Positions 16,117 through 24,679 of a DNA stretch of 64,000 nt are shown here, one piece after another. Location: assembly GCF_000379725.1 (NCBI RefSeq), contig NZ_KB903628.1, positions 1 through 64,000 of the forward strand, written 5' to 3'. The stretch is from Cytophaga aurantiaca DSM 3654 (GTDB taxonomy: Bacteria; Bacteroidota; Bacteroidia; Cytophagales; Cytophagaceae). Positions within the stretch are counted from its first letter, which is position 1, and every line of letters starts with the position of its first letter. The position numbers and the translations under genes were made by a program. The notes under the pieces were generated by a model. That model searched no databases. It saw nothing but the letters and a program-made list of their open reading frames with translations, and was not told the origin of the DNA.

Positions 16117-18564
16117 CTAAATCTTCACCTGCAGCGTAAAATAAAATGCTCTGCCATCTGAAGGCAAAATACCCGGACCAGGATAACCTGTAGCACGACG
16201 GGTGAAATAATATTGATTGGTAATGTTGTTGATGTTTGCTTCGAATTTGAAGATCTTATACTCATACGACATGCTCAAATCCATAATGGTGTAGGCAGGA
16301 ATAATACCAACCACGCCGGATACGCCGCCCTCTTCCGCATTCGTTGCATCAGAGAACTGCTGTGTCAGGTGCGTGTATTGAAACGACATTTTAAACTTTT
16401 TATATCCTGCACGTGCGCCCGCTTTTAAATTAAATTCCGGCACAAACTCAACCTGATTCCCCTGTACCGCTGTTATTCCGCTTGATACATACTCCGAATG
16501 AATGTATGCTGAGTTCGTGAATATACTACCAGACCATACTTTCGTCTGAGGTAAGATCAATTTCATTACATCGTATTCCATATAACATTCCACTCCAACC
16601 ATCAGGGCACGACCAATATTTGTACGCTCTCTGATTACTCTGTTCGATGCATCCGACGTTAAATATTCCCCAATACGATTGTTGTAATTCAATATGAAAA
16701 AACTTGCATCGTAGATAAAGCGCTTAGTGTTTTCACTTCTCAACCCAATATCCATCGTGTACCCCCGTTCATCTTTCATGTTCGGATCTATCACTGAAGA
16801 TGGATTTGCAACACGCATATCACTAAAAGTTATTGAACGATAGTTTTGAGAAATGTTTCCGTAAATATTCATTTTAGAAGTCGGCTTGTAACTAATACCA
16901 ATTCCGCCTAAAAGAAATTGACGCGCACTTGATCTGGATTCATAGACCGTATCATTCAAAATAATATTACCTGCAAGGTCATATGCTATATTCCCGTAAT
17001 ATCCATCTGCAGAGGTATTGATGTATTCAAATCGAAGTCCTGGGGTTATGGAAAGTTTGTTGCCTACATAAAATATATTTTCTGCGAATAAGGCAAGATT
17101 TTTATTTCTATATGTATAATCATTGTAATCGTATTGAAAGTTTACAACTACATTTTTAACATACGAAAAATTAGCATCACTTCCGGTCGTGCCTAAGCCT
17201 TGTGTAGCCAAGTTATTTCCATAATATCCTCTTGCCCCCATCAATAATACATTGTACCGTCCACCGACATAATACCGTTTCATGTAACGTATTTCAGCAC
17301 CAATATTTCTAAACTCGCCTTTTATTAAATCTCTATTTCTACCATCATCGACCGTTGCAACGCGATTGGGTCTAAAGCCTATACTATATCGATTCGCCAG
17401 CAAACCAAACACACGCACATTCATTTCACTTGTCTCATTGAATTTATGACTGAAGTGAACTGCTGCCATTCTCCAGTTTACCTGAAACCAATTACGCGCT
17501 CTATTAGATTGACGTGGATCTGCGTTAAACATATCATCCGATAAACCTCCGGGTTGATGCGCCAGATAGCTCATTATTGTTAAATCAAAACCTATGCTTG
17601 TACGCTTACTGATCTGGTAATTTACATTGCCATAATAATTGTATACATCAAAATCTGAATTGGGTCTCCAGCCATTACCTGTTTTATATTGAAAGTAGGT
17701 GTAATAACTCACCTTCCCAACCGTGCCACCCAAACTTGTAAACGTATTATACAATGCCAATCCATTGCTTCCCTTTCCGTATGTGCCCAAACTTTGTCTG
17801 GCAACCAATTGTATTTTTTTATCTGCAACGGGTTTGCGTATTATAAAATTCAGCATGCCGCCAAACTGCGTACCGTATTGCAACGATGCAGCACCACGCA
17901 CCAGCTGTATACGTTCTATCCCTTCTGTCGGTGGTGTGTAATAACTTTCGGGATAACCCAGTGCATCTGCACTGATGTCGTATCCATTCTGACGTACATT
18001 AAAATTAGATGTTCTGTTTGGATCCAGACCGCGGCCACCTATACCCAACTGAATGCCCGCACCATCGTTCTCCCAGATGTTCAAACCCGGCACACGAGAA
18101 TACACCTGCCGTGCATTGTTGGTAGCCGTATTCACAACCAAACTATCCATCACAATCACTTCTGATTTTTTACCCGCATAAATACCCATATCAACCACGT
18201 CTCCTAAGTGCGATGCCGGCCCCTTGCTTACAATTTCGATCGTGTCTCCATTATCTGTTTCAGGATAGATAAGAATGTGTGTGTGTTTATTTTTACCACT
18301 CATCACAATGGTTTGCGTTGCCGTAATAAATCCAATGCAATGTGTGGAAAGTGTATACGAGCCGTCTGTTAAATTATCAAAATGAAAACGTCCGATTGAA
18401 TCCGTGTTGACAACCAACTCTCCATTATTCAATGCTACTGTACACACTTCTATATGTAGACTGTCTACTGCAGAGCTCACTTTACCTGACAAACGGTGTT
18501 GTGCAAATACTCCTGTTAAAAGAAAACAGAAAAGAACGGAAAGGGGTATTGAAAACTTATTCAT
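16117..18564 (-). CDS. TonB-dependent outer-membrane receptor (siderophore/metal type)
   Basis: A 815-residue outer-membrane receptor. A signal peptide (1-22) is followed by a carboxypeptidase-like regulatory domain (about 24-95) and a plug with YSRVPGLNIWENDGAGIQLGIGGRG-type pattern and RGAASLQYGTQFGGMLNFIIRKP. A 22-strand barrel extends to the C-terminal aromatic-rich strand (FYFTLQVKI). The start at 18564 is chosen because the signal peptide begins there and the ATG overlaps the stop of the upstream HTTM gene by 8 bases, suggesting translational coupling. The layout is that of FecA-like receptors. With imelysin, HTTM and DUF4856 genes upstream, the operon probably takes up iron or another metal chelate. 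Confidence 0.88.
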   Translation of the reverse strand: MNKFSIPLSVLFCFLLTGVFAQHRLSGKVSSAVDSLHIEVCTVALNNGELVVNTDSIGRFHFDNLTDGSYTLSTHCIGFITATQTIVMSGKNKHTHILIYPETDNGDTIEIVSKGPASHLGDVVDMGIYAGKKSEVIVMDSLVVNTATNNARQVYSRVPGLNIWENDGAGIQLGIGGRGLDPNRTSNFNVRQNGYDISADALGYPESYYTPPTEGIERIQLVRGAASLQYGTQFGGMLNFIIRKPVADKKIQLVARQSLGTYGKGSNGLALYNTFTSLGGTVGKVSYYTYFQYKTGNGWRPNSDFDVYNYYGNVNYQISKRTSIGFDLTIMSYLAHQPGGLSDDMFNADPRQSNRARNWFQVNWRMAAVHFSHKFNETSEMNVRVFGLLANRYSIGFRPNRVATVDDGRNRDLIKGEFRNIGAEIRYMKRYYVGGRYNVLLMGARGYYGNNLATQGLGTTGSDANFSYVKNVVVNFQYDYNDYTYRNKNLALFAENIFYVGNKLSITPGLRFEYINTSADGYYGNIAYDLAGNIILNDTVYESRSSARQFLLGGIGISYKPTSKMNIYGNISQNYRSITFSDMRVANPSSVIDPNMKDERGYTMDIGLRSENTKRFIYDASFFILNYNNRIGEYLTSDASNRVIRERTNIGRALMVGVECYMEYDVMKLILPQTKVWSGSIFTNSAYIHSEYVSSGITAVQGNQVEFVPEFNLKAGARAGYKKFKMSFQYTHLTQQFSDATNAEEGGVSGVVGIIPAYTIMDLSMSYEYKIFKFEANINNITNQYYFTRRATGYPGPGILPSDGRAFYFTLQVKI

Positions 18565-19891
18565 TGTAAAGTATGATCCATGATTTATGTCCGAACGATT
18601 CTTTTTCTTTAGCAAGATCAACACTTGTGTCAACCATTGCTTTTCCCAAGCGTCCGTTTAGTGCTACATACACATCTGCAAATACCATCGGATCTTTAAA
18701 TCCATGTACCGAATAATAATCTGCGAGTATATGTGCGTATTGCAGGATCATATCCGGCTGTGTAGCCATCATTTTCTCCTGCTGTTTTGTAAGAAACTCT
18801 TCGTTGTTTACGATCAGGTATTTTCCCGAAGCGTCTTTCACTGTAAATTCTGCATAGCCTGCTTTTTCCATCAGCATTACGCGCCAGGAAAAGCGATAGC
18901 CTTGTTCTGTCCAGAATAATTCCCCCGGATAACATATGAACCGGAAAGGTACTACTAACTGGACTACAAAAAACGTGAAAATTATTCCCTTTACAAAGTA
19001 TTGTTGAACCTTGGAATAGATAAAAGTAGCATCACTTTCTATAGGATTTCTGGAACCGGGTATAAATCGCTGGATAAACTGAATAATGCGCTGATGAAAT
19101 TCTACCGGGAAAAAGATCAAGGCTGTCAGGATCATGATGTATGGAAACATCCCGATCGGGAAGAGCATGGAAGTAAGTACGTGAAACAGGATCACAAAAA
19201 TGTATGCGACCACTCGTGTACCTTTATTCCATAACAGAAAAGGTATGGATAGATCATACAAACAACCAAACCAGCTGAACAGAAAATGGATCCAGGAGTA
19301 ATTGAATAAGAATCCGATAACAGGCATATCGTTGCGTGCAGGCAGCCATATTTTCAATGGGATTGCATGTAAGAGCCAATCGGAATTGATCTTCGCAAGC
19401 CCGGCACAAAAGTACAGCAAGCACACAAATAATTTGATCGAGTCAATACACCACTGCGGAATTTTATTCGCACGAAGTGTTGAATTTCTGTATGCGTCTA
19501 TAGAAAAATAAACGTGTGCCGGCATGAAGATCATTAAGAAGCAGATCATGCTGACAAAGTAATAATGATTTAAATAGGTGGTTTTATCGATCAGCTCGAT
19601 GTAGGTAAAACTTAAAAAAAGTGTTACGATAGAAAGTCTGTAATAAAAACCCACTGCTACGAATAGTGCGGATAAGCCGCATATAAAAAATAGGATGTAA
19701 GTATAAGAACCTAGCGGAACGATGTATTCAAAACCATAATACGGAAAAAAATATTTTGGAGTAATGTATAAACCTTCGATCCATCCATTGAACCAAAAGC
19801 GCAGAATGCCGATAAACAGCATCGCACCTAGTCCGATCCGGAAGATTACTAATGGAGCAACCGAAGTTGTTTTTAGGAAATAGTTTTTCAT
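18557..19891 (-). CDS. HTTM-domain (gamma-carboxylase-like) membrane protein
   Basis: The 444-residue protein has about eight to ten hydrophobic segments through residue 290 and a soluble C-terminal part. The IFRIGLGAMLFIGILRFW start, the YLNHYYFVSMICFLMIFMP stretch with its conserved His, and CLLYFCAGLAKINSDWL are hallmarks of HTTM proteins related to vitamin K-dependent gamma-glutamyl carboxylase. The real reaction in bacteria is unknown. It is the third gene of the minus-strand operon; its 3' end overlaps the TonB receptor start by 8 bases. HTTM and imelysin genes recur together next to TonB receptors in Bacteroidota, which suggests a role in processing or inserting the uptake machinery. 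Confidence 0.8.
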   Translation of the reverse strand: MKNYFLKTTSVAPLVIFRIGLGAMLFIGILRFWFNGWIEGLYITPKYFFPYYGFEYIVPLGSYTYILFFICGLSALFVAVGFYYRLSIVTLFLSFTYIELIDKTTYLNHYYFVSMICFLMIFMPAHVYFSIDAYRNSTLRANKIPQWCIDSIKLFVCLLYFCAGLAKINSDWLLHAIPLKIWLPARNDMPVIGFLFNYSWIHFLFSWFGCLYDLSIPFLLWNKGTRVVAYIFVILFHVLTSMLFPIGMFPYIMILTALIFFPVEFHQRIIQFIQRFIPGSRNPIESDATFIYSKVQQYFVKGIIFTFFVVQLVVPFRFICYPGELFWTEQGYRFSWRVMLMEKAGYAEFTVKDASGKYLIVNNEEFLTKQQEKMMATQPDMILQYAHILADYYSVHGFKDPMVFADVYVALNGRLGKAMVDTSVDLAKEKESFGHKSWIILYNE

Positions 19892-19972
19892 TTATACATT
19901 TGTACTTGTGACGGTACAGTCTGCAAATATCGTAATTCGCATTAAATAGTTAATCATTTACAATCATGCAAA

Positions 19973-20014
19973 AAGTGGTCTGACCAATGATTTTAAAATC
20001 AGTCAGACCACTTC
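19973..20014 (-). terminator. Large hairpin between imelysin and HTTM genes, terminator-like on minus
   Basis: The arms AAGTGGTCTGAC (19973-19984) and GTCAGACCACTT (20003-20014) pair perfectly. The loop contains a second palindrome, TGATTTTAAAATCA (19988-20001). On the minus strand the stem is followed by five T, so it could attenuate the operon after imelysin. Its stem sequence (GTGGTCTGAC) is shared with the palindromes at 35359, 43906 and 63712. Confidence 0.6.
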
Positions 20015-20039
20015 TTATCTATAAATTCAGCAAGTTGTT

Positions 20040-21185
20040 TTAATCTCCATCATTATCTGCATAGGTAATCGTAATACTTGTTGCAGAGGTCATGTCTACT
20101 TTAAGCATACGTACTGCTTTTTGCAATTCAGTATATACAGCAATCATTGCTGCGTTATTTGTTGAAACTTCATTGCTGAGATCTTCACCTGATAATAAAG
20201 CAAGCTTCGCATTTACAACGTCAAATTGTGTATTGATCGTTTCAGATAATAAGACCTGTGTAGTTGCATCTTTCGCATTCAATGAATTCAAATACGTTTT
20301 CAATGAACCACCTTCTATACCCGTTGTGAATCCTTTTCCGTTAAAGAAATCAACAAACGCCTGGTGCGTAGTCTGCGCTAAAGTTTTAGCAATATCTTTT
20401 GTATAATACGCTTCAACAGATCCCGGCAACAATGTACCGTTAACCATCGCACCAGAAGGAATACCAAATTTACCGGAACGCAAATAACGCTCGTAATAAA
20501 ATACGATTCCGTTCACCATCAGCGATGTTGATGAATACAATCCTGTGCCTGTACTGGCAACGAATGTATTTCTGTATGATCCATTCCATGCGTTGTTCAC
20601 AACATCAAACTTTGTACGCATCTGATTGGTTAGTTGCAGCAAATACGCTTTGCGTTTAGTTGCATCGGCATCTGTAGTATACAATGTTACAATGTCTGCA
20701 TCCGTTGCGGCAATTCCGTTAAGCAAATAATCCAAAGCCGGAAAACCCTGAGCCGGATATGAAGCGAATGTTTCTAAACTTGCTGTACCTGAAGCAATGT
20801 TCGCATTAATCGTTGTTACATTTGTTGGATACACATTCATAAATGAACTCAATGTATAATCAAGCGCCGGACCAAAATCAAACAATGCAACTTTTTGCCA
20901 GGCGATGTATGCATCCTTCCATGCAGTTCTATATTCTGTTAATGTTGTTGGATTTGGATTTGCTATGAACGCATCTGACTTTGTGATCATGATCGTTAAC
21001 TTCGCATTAAAGTTTGCATAAGCAGGTATAACAATATTGTCAGCAATATTTGTCAGCATCAATCCTCTGTCCGAATCAGTACCTGCAGGAGGTATCGGAT
21101 GCTTGGGATCATTCTTACATGAAATTGTTAACGCCGTAAGGCACAGTAGTGCAAGTAACTTAACAGATACAAAACGCATCATCAT
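20040..21185 (-). CDS. Imelysin-family (M75) lipoprotein
   Basis: A 381-residue lipoprotein with lipobox ISC near residue 23, so it sits in the periplasm or on the outer membrane. The imelysin fold is suggested by the repeated four-helix pattern: AYIAWQKVALFDFGPALDYTL early, FPALDYLLNG in the middle and a GSVEAYYTKDIAKTLAQ stretch later. The GxHxxE metal motif of EfeO-type imelysins is not obvious. Imelysins take part in iron handling at the cell surface (EfeO, IrpA), which fits the operon with a TonB receptor. Three consecutive ATG codons leave the exact start open. It is the second gene of the operon. Confidence 0.85.
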   Translation of the reverse strand: MMMRFVSVKLLALLCLTALTISCKNDPKHPIPPAGTDSDRGLMLTNIADNIVIPAYANFNAKLTIMITKSDAFIANPNPTTLTEYRTAWKDAYIAWQKVALFDFGPALDYTLSSFMNVYPTNVTTINANIASGTASLETFASYPAQGFPALDYLLNGIAATDADIVTLYTTDADATKRKAYLLQLTNQMRTKFDVVNNAWNGSYRNTFVASTGTGLYSSTSLMVNGIVFYYERYLRSGKFGIPSGAMVNGTLLPGSVEAYYTKDIAKTLAQTTHQAFVDFFNGKGFTTGIEGGSLKTYLNSLNAKDATTQVLLSETINTQFDVVNAKLALLSGEDLSNEVSTNNAAMIAVYTELQKAVRMLKVDMTSATSITITYADNDGD

Positions 21186-21201
21186 ATTCTTTTAATAAAT
21201 T

Positions 21202-21245
21202 ACATATTTGGTAGTTATCATATAACTGATAACTACCAAATATGT
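21202..21245. other. Perfect 19-bp hairpin between the DUF4856 and imelysin genes
   Basis: The arm at 21202-21220 (ACATATTTGGTAGTTATCA) pairs with 21227-21245 without a mismatch around a 6-base loop. No T-run follows on the minus strand, so it is unlikely to be a plain terminator. Inside an operon it could set differential mRNA stability or bind a protein. Confidence 0.65.
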
Positions 21246-21267
21246 TCATTTGAAACTTTTATTTTAC

Positions 21268-22455
21268 TTATAGTAGAGCAAACTTTGTTCTTAATTTAGT
21301 AGCCACCGTTGTAAACTGAGCCGCAGTAATATCATAGAATGTTACTGTAGCAGGTGTGATCAGATCATCAAGCAAGTCTGCTGAAAATGCATCATCAGCA
21401 CCTGTTTGTGTACAGAAACGTGTTGAATATACAAAACCGTTACCTTCACCAAATGCATGTACTCTGGAAGCTTCCGTAGCTGTTCCATCAGAAGCTTTTC
21501 CCATGTATCCGTTTGCAGCACCGCCAATTGCAGTTTCAAGAATTCCTCTGATAATAGCAGCTTGCGCTCTTACTTCAGTCATATCGTTGTTATGAATTGC
21601 AGCACGTCCCTTTAAGAAAGCAGAATGTAATTTAACAAAACCTGACTTGTTATATTCCCAGGCATAAGAGCCTAAATAATATTCATTAGATACTTTAGCT
21701 GCCGCCTGATCTGTTGTACCATTATAATACATATCATTTACTGTGAAGAAACCATATGCTTCATCCCAGTTGTGCTCAAGTTGTGTGTATTTTTTACCTG
21801 TAACTAAATGTTGGTTATCAGCATTCAAACCTTTGCTCAATAATACATTACCAATGTAATCTAAATGGTAGCCACCAATTAATGTTTTTTGAATGATCTG
21901 CGCCCATTCGATACCATTTGCATCTACCAGATATGTTCCATTTTTACCCGGAGTGCCTTTAGAAGCAGTCTGTCCGGTGTAGTTGCTGATGTACGCCATT
22001 CTACCAAAAGCATACTCAAGATAATTATGTACTGCTGATTGATTTGATTTTGAAAAAGCTGTTGCTTCTTTTATGCTCATATCAAGTCCATTTAAATATG
22101 CATAGTTGCCAGTGAATGGAGAATTTTTATTTGCAAACATATTGCTCATTACTGTTGAGTCAATAGCGGTATTTGTACTTGCAGCAGTACCAATGTATGT
22201 GATTAATGCTCTGAACATCATTAGTCGGCTTCTACCATCGTTACGGTTAACCGTTGTATCACCGTCTTTATCCAAAAATGCCGTTCTGTATGAAGTAGTA
22301 GGAGTTAATGTGCTGTAATTGATTGTTGTTGTTCTTTTGCCTGGTGTAGATGTTGGTGCAGGAGCATCATCGTCTTTTTTCTTACAGGCAGTTGTTAATC
22401 CTATCAAAACTACTAAAGGTATCAGAATGCCATTTTTTAAAGTAAGCTTTTGCAT
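21268..22455 (-). CDS. DUF4856 lipoprotein, first gene of a probable metal-uptake operon
   Basis: A 395-residue lipoprotein (lipobox TAC near residue 24, then KKK and an Asp/Pro/Thr linker). The body starts with a TSYRTAFLDKDGDTTVN stretch and contains a QLEHNWDEAYGFF motif and AFGEGNGFVYSTRF, which I associate with DUF4856. The fold resembles imelysin-like helical proteins in that acidic and His residues recur. No activity is known. It heads the operon with imelysin, HTTM and TonB receptor genes and lies behind a strong Bacteroidota promoter with a doubled operator. Regulation by a metal-responsive repressor is inferred. Confidence 0.8.
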   Translation of the reverse strand: MQKLTLKNGILIPLVVLIGLTTACKKKDDDAPAPTSTPGKRTTTINYSTLTPTTSYRTAFLDKDGDTTVNRNDGRSRLMMFRALITYIGTAASTNTAIDSTVMSNMFANKNSPFTGNYAYLNGLDMSIKEATAFSKSNQSAVHNYLEYAFGRMAYISNYTGQTASKGTPGKNGTYLVDANGIEWAQIIQKTLIGGYHLDYIGNVLLSKGLNADNQHLVTGKKYTQLEHNWDEAYGFFTVNDMYYNGTTDQAAAKVSNEYYLGSYAWEYNKSGFVKLHSAFLKGRAAIHNNDMTEVRAQAAIIRGILETAIGGAANGYMGKASDGTATEASRVHAFGEGNGFVYSTRFCTQTGADDAFSADLLDDLITPATVTFYDITAAQFTTVATKLRTKFALL

Positions 22456-22496
22456 GATTAATATATTTGTTTGATTCTGGTTTTGTTTAAGTGTTG

Positions 22497-22549
22497 CAAA
22501 ATTATTCTTATTTAGATTAATTACAAACTTTATTTAGATTAATTACAAA
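22497..22549 (-). promoter_or_regulatory. Consensus promoter with two direct-repeat operator sites
   Basis: On the minus strand, TTTG (22524-22527) is followed by exactly 19 bases and then TAATTTTG (22497-22504), a near-ideal Bacteroidota -33/-7 pair. Two identical 20-base copies of TTATTTAGATTAATTACAAA (plus-strand reading) lie at 22508-22527 and 22530-22549, a 22-base period. One fills the promoter spacer and the other lies just upstream. Each is an imperfect palindrome (TTATTT...AAATAA in context). This is a repressor-type arrangement; a Fur-like iron regulator is the inferred binder. Confidence 0.7.
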
Positions 22550-22623
22550 TAATAAAACCGTACTATCAAATAGTGTTTAAACATTTAGTCCAACGTATTG
22601 ATTATAAGATATATTCAATAAAA

Positions 22624-22650
22624 TAAAAAAACCTTTACTTTCGTAAAGGC
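22624..22650 (-). terminator. Intrinsic terminator of the glucan phosphorylase-like gene
   Basis: On the minus strand, CCTTTAC-GAAA-GTAAAGG is followed by seven T. It lies about 25 bases past the stop codon of the gene at 22674-24308. Confidence 0.85.
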
Positions 22651-22673
22651 TTAGCAGTTGCTGTATTTTTCGC

Positions 22674-24308
22674 TCAGGCATTGTACAGCTTCTTATAATA
22701 TTCATCCGCCATCCGATCTGAATTGAAAAACGGAAAAATATCATCCATACTTTTCCGGATCATTTGCCCCCATTTTTTCTGATCCGTATAATAGGTTGGA
22801 ATCACTTCTTCTTCCAGCTTTTTATATAAGAAATGAGCATCCTGATTATCCTGTTCGTTCACATCCTCCGCTGTTGAATGCTCCATAATAAAACTATTTT
22901 CCAAATTCTTGCCAAATTCCATTACCCAGCCATCCATATTGGAGAAGTTCAGTGTTGCGTTCATGGCAGCTGTCATTCCGCTCGTACCTGAGGCTTCACG
23001 GGTATAACGCGGATTATTCATCCATACATCTGCTCCTTTTTTCAACATAGCAGAAAGTCCAAGTTCATAGCCAACAAGTATTACAGCACGACTCGAAACC
23101 AATGTAGTCTGCATAATTTTATTGAAAATACCGATTGCTTCCTGATCCAATGGATAGGGCTTGCCCGCCCAGATCACCTGAATTGGCTGATTTACACGGT
23201 CGATTAGATCTATGAAACGCTGGTAATCCCGCATGATCAAATCCGGACGTTTATATCCTGCAAATCGTCTGCTCCATACAATGGTCAAAATATCCGGATC
23301 CAGTATATCTCCTGTCTGATCAGCAATTACTTCAAACAATTGCTTCTTCAATTCCTTTTTACGGCTGCGAATCCAGTTATCGTTCTGTTCATGATAGGCC
23401 TGCAACAATGCTTTATCAGCCCAGTACGCTACATTTTGCGAATTGGTAATGTGATCTATTTCACAAATACCATCATAGTCTTTCCACATCTTACGTGCAA
23501 CTTCTCCATGCAGCTGCGATACACCGTTTGCTTTCTTTGCCATTTTCAAAGCGGCCAGGGTATAGTCGAAGCGACCGTTAATACTAGCATTCAGCTTATG
23601 AATCTCATCAATCGGTACATTTCCAAAAAACGAAGCGCGTTCAAGCATTCCAAAATCATGCTCTTCATTTCCTGCTTTTTCCGGAGTATGTGTTGTAAAT
23701 ACAAAACGTCTTTTAACCTCTTGCCAGTTTTCGTAATGATCGTAGATATGAAAAGCTATAGGCAATGCATGACCTTCGTTAATGTGATACACATCAATAT
23801 TGTGATTCAAGGCATCCAGTACTTTCCCGCCGCCAATACCTAAAACAATGCTTTGTGCAATCCGTGTTTCTTCGTTTGGATCATACAAATGGTGTGTAAT
23901 TGTACGAGAGAGGTAATCGTTTTCAGGAATATCGGTTGTTAAAAAATACATGGGCGCGGTACCAAAAACAGTAGGCTTCAACAAATATGCTTTTACAAAT
24001 ACATCTTTTCCAAATACCTTCACCGTAACGGTAATGCCTGTTTCTTCAAAAAAAGAATAATATTTTGTTGTATAATCTACCCGCATAGTAAGATCTTCAT
24101 TGCGGGCCTGATCATAATATCCGAACTTCCATAACATGCCGATGCCAATGAGATTCTGCCCCATGGAACCTGCACTTCTCATATGCGAGCCGGATAAAAA
24201 ACCCAGTCCGCCTGAATAGACTTTTAAAGGCTGATGGATCGCAAACTCCATTGAAAAATACGCAACAGATGTGCTGTATTCAGGTTTGATCGGATAAAAT
24301 ATATTCAT
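22674..24308 (-). CDS. Short alpha-glucan phosphorylase homologue (GT35) lacking the PLP lysine
   Basis: A 544-residue cytosolic protein of the short glycogen/maltodextrin phosphorylase type. Family features are VAYFSMEFAIHQPL, YSGGLGFLSGSHMRSAG, the NEGHALP segment, and SRRFAGYKRPDLI. In the cofactor motif, where phosphorylases read GTGNMK or GTSGMK, this protein reads EASGTSGMTAAMN. Thr446 therefore replaces the lysine that binds pyridoxal phosphate. Phosphorolysis in the usual way is doubtful; the protein may be a regulatory or otherwise changed member, and I am not sure how common this form is in Bacteroidota. Only the short N-terminal form is present. No other glycogen gene is adjacent. 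Confidence 0.8.
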   Translation of the reverse strand: MNIFYPIKPEYSTSVAYFSMEFAIHQPLKVYSGGLGFLSGSHMRSAGSMGQNLIGIGMLWKFGYYDQARNEDLTMRVDYTTKYYSFFEETGITVTVKVFGKDVFVKAYLLKPTVFGTAPMYFLTTDIPENDYLSRTITHHLYDPNEETRIAQSIVLGIGGGKVLDALNHNIDVYHINEGHALPIAFHIYDHYENWQEVKRRFVFTTHTPEKAGNEEHDFGMLERASFFGNVPIDEIHKLNASINGRFDYTLAALKMAKKANGVSQLHGEVARKMWKDYDGICEIDHITNSQNVAYWADKALLQAYHEQNDNWIRSRKKELKKQLFEVIADQTGDILDPDILTIVWSRRFAGYKRPDLIMRDYQRFIDLIDRVNQPIQVIWAGKPYPLDQEAIGIFNKIMQTTLVSSRAVILVGYELGLSAMLKKGADVWMNNPRYTREASGTSGMTAAMNATLNFSNMDGWVMEFGKNLENSFIMEHSTAEDVNEQDNQDAHFLYKKLEEEVIPTYYTDQKKWGQMIRKSMDDIFPFFNSDRMADEYYKKLYNA

Positions 24309-24414
24309 AAATGCTATTTTTTAATGATTATCAAGCTATTAAAATAGGGTGTCATAAGTTATGCATATTCTCAGACACCCGTTAACAGATCGATTTATTA
24401 ATTATTAAATAATA

Positions 24415-24600
24415 TTAAGCTGTGGGAAGGATATTATTCATACAGTATTTGTTTCTACCAAACTCTTCTTTTAAATAATCTGATTCGTAGGCGTTTATGC
24501 ATATGTATTCATTTTCTTCGTATAGATTTTTCTGCAGCCAACTGAAATAAACATTTGCATTTGGGTCTTTTACAATAAAACTCTCTCCTGTCCGTTCAAT
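24415..24600 (-). other. Open frame without a standard start: small gene or gene remnant
   Basis: On the minus strand a 61-codon frame runs between stops. Its protein-like residues include SFIVKDPNANVYFSWLQKNL and a GRNKYCMNNILPTA end. No ATG, GTG or TTG precedes the conserved-looking part; an ATT at 24574-24576 behind AGGAG is the only candidate start. It may be the tail of a lost gene. No match to another gene in this window was seen. The rest of 24309-24640 holds no gene, only a weak GGGTGTC/GACACCC inverted repeat at 24347-24380. Confidence 0.35.
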
Positions 24601-24639
24601 TTAACGCGTTAAAAGGCGTTCCGTGAACGTTTTTTTTAG

Positions 24640-24647
24640 TAATTTCG
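24640..24647 (+). promoter_or_regulatory. Putative -7 element of the DUF2723 gene
   Basis: TAATTTCG fits the -7 consensus TAnnTTTG except for one base. It lies 33 bases before the ATG at 24680, and inside the longer frame that opens with a GTG at 24623, which argues for the later start. Confidence 0.4.
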
Positions 24648-24679
24648 CACCTTATCGATTTTTATTAAAAACCGAAGTG

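Noticed and set aside
17689-18165. 158-codon plus-strand ORF antisense to the TonB receptor
   Set aside because: It is Cys- and Ile-rich shadow sequence; the receptor plug motifs are on the other strand.
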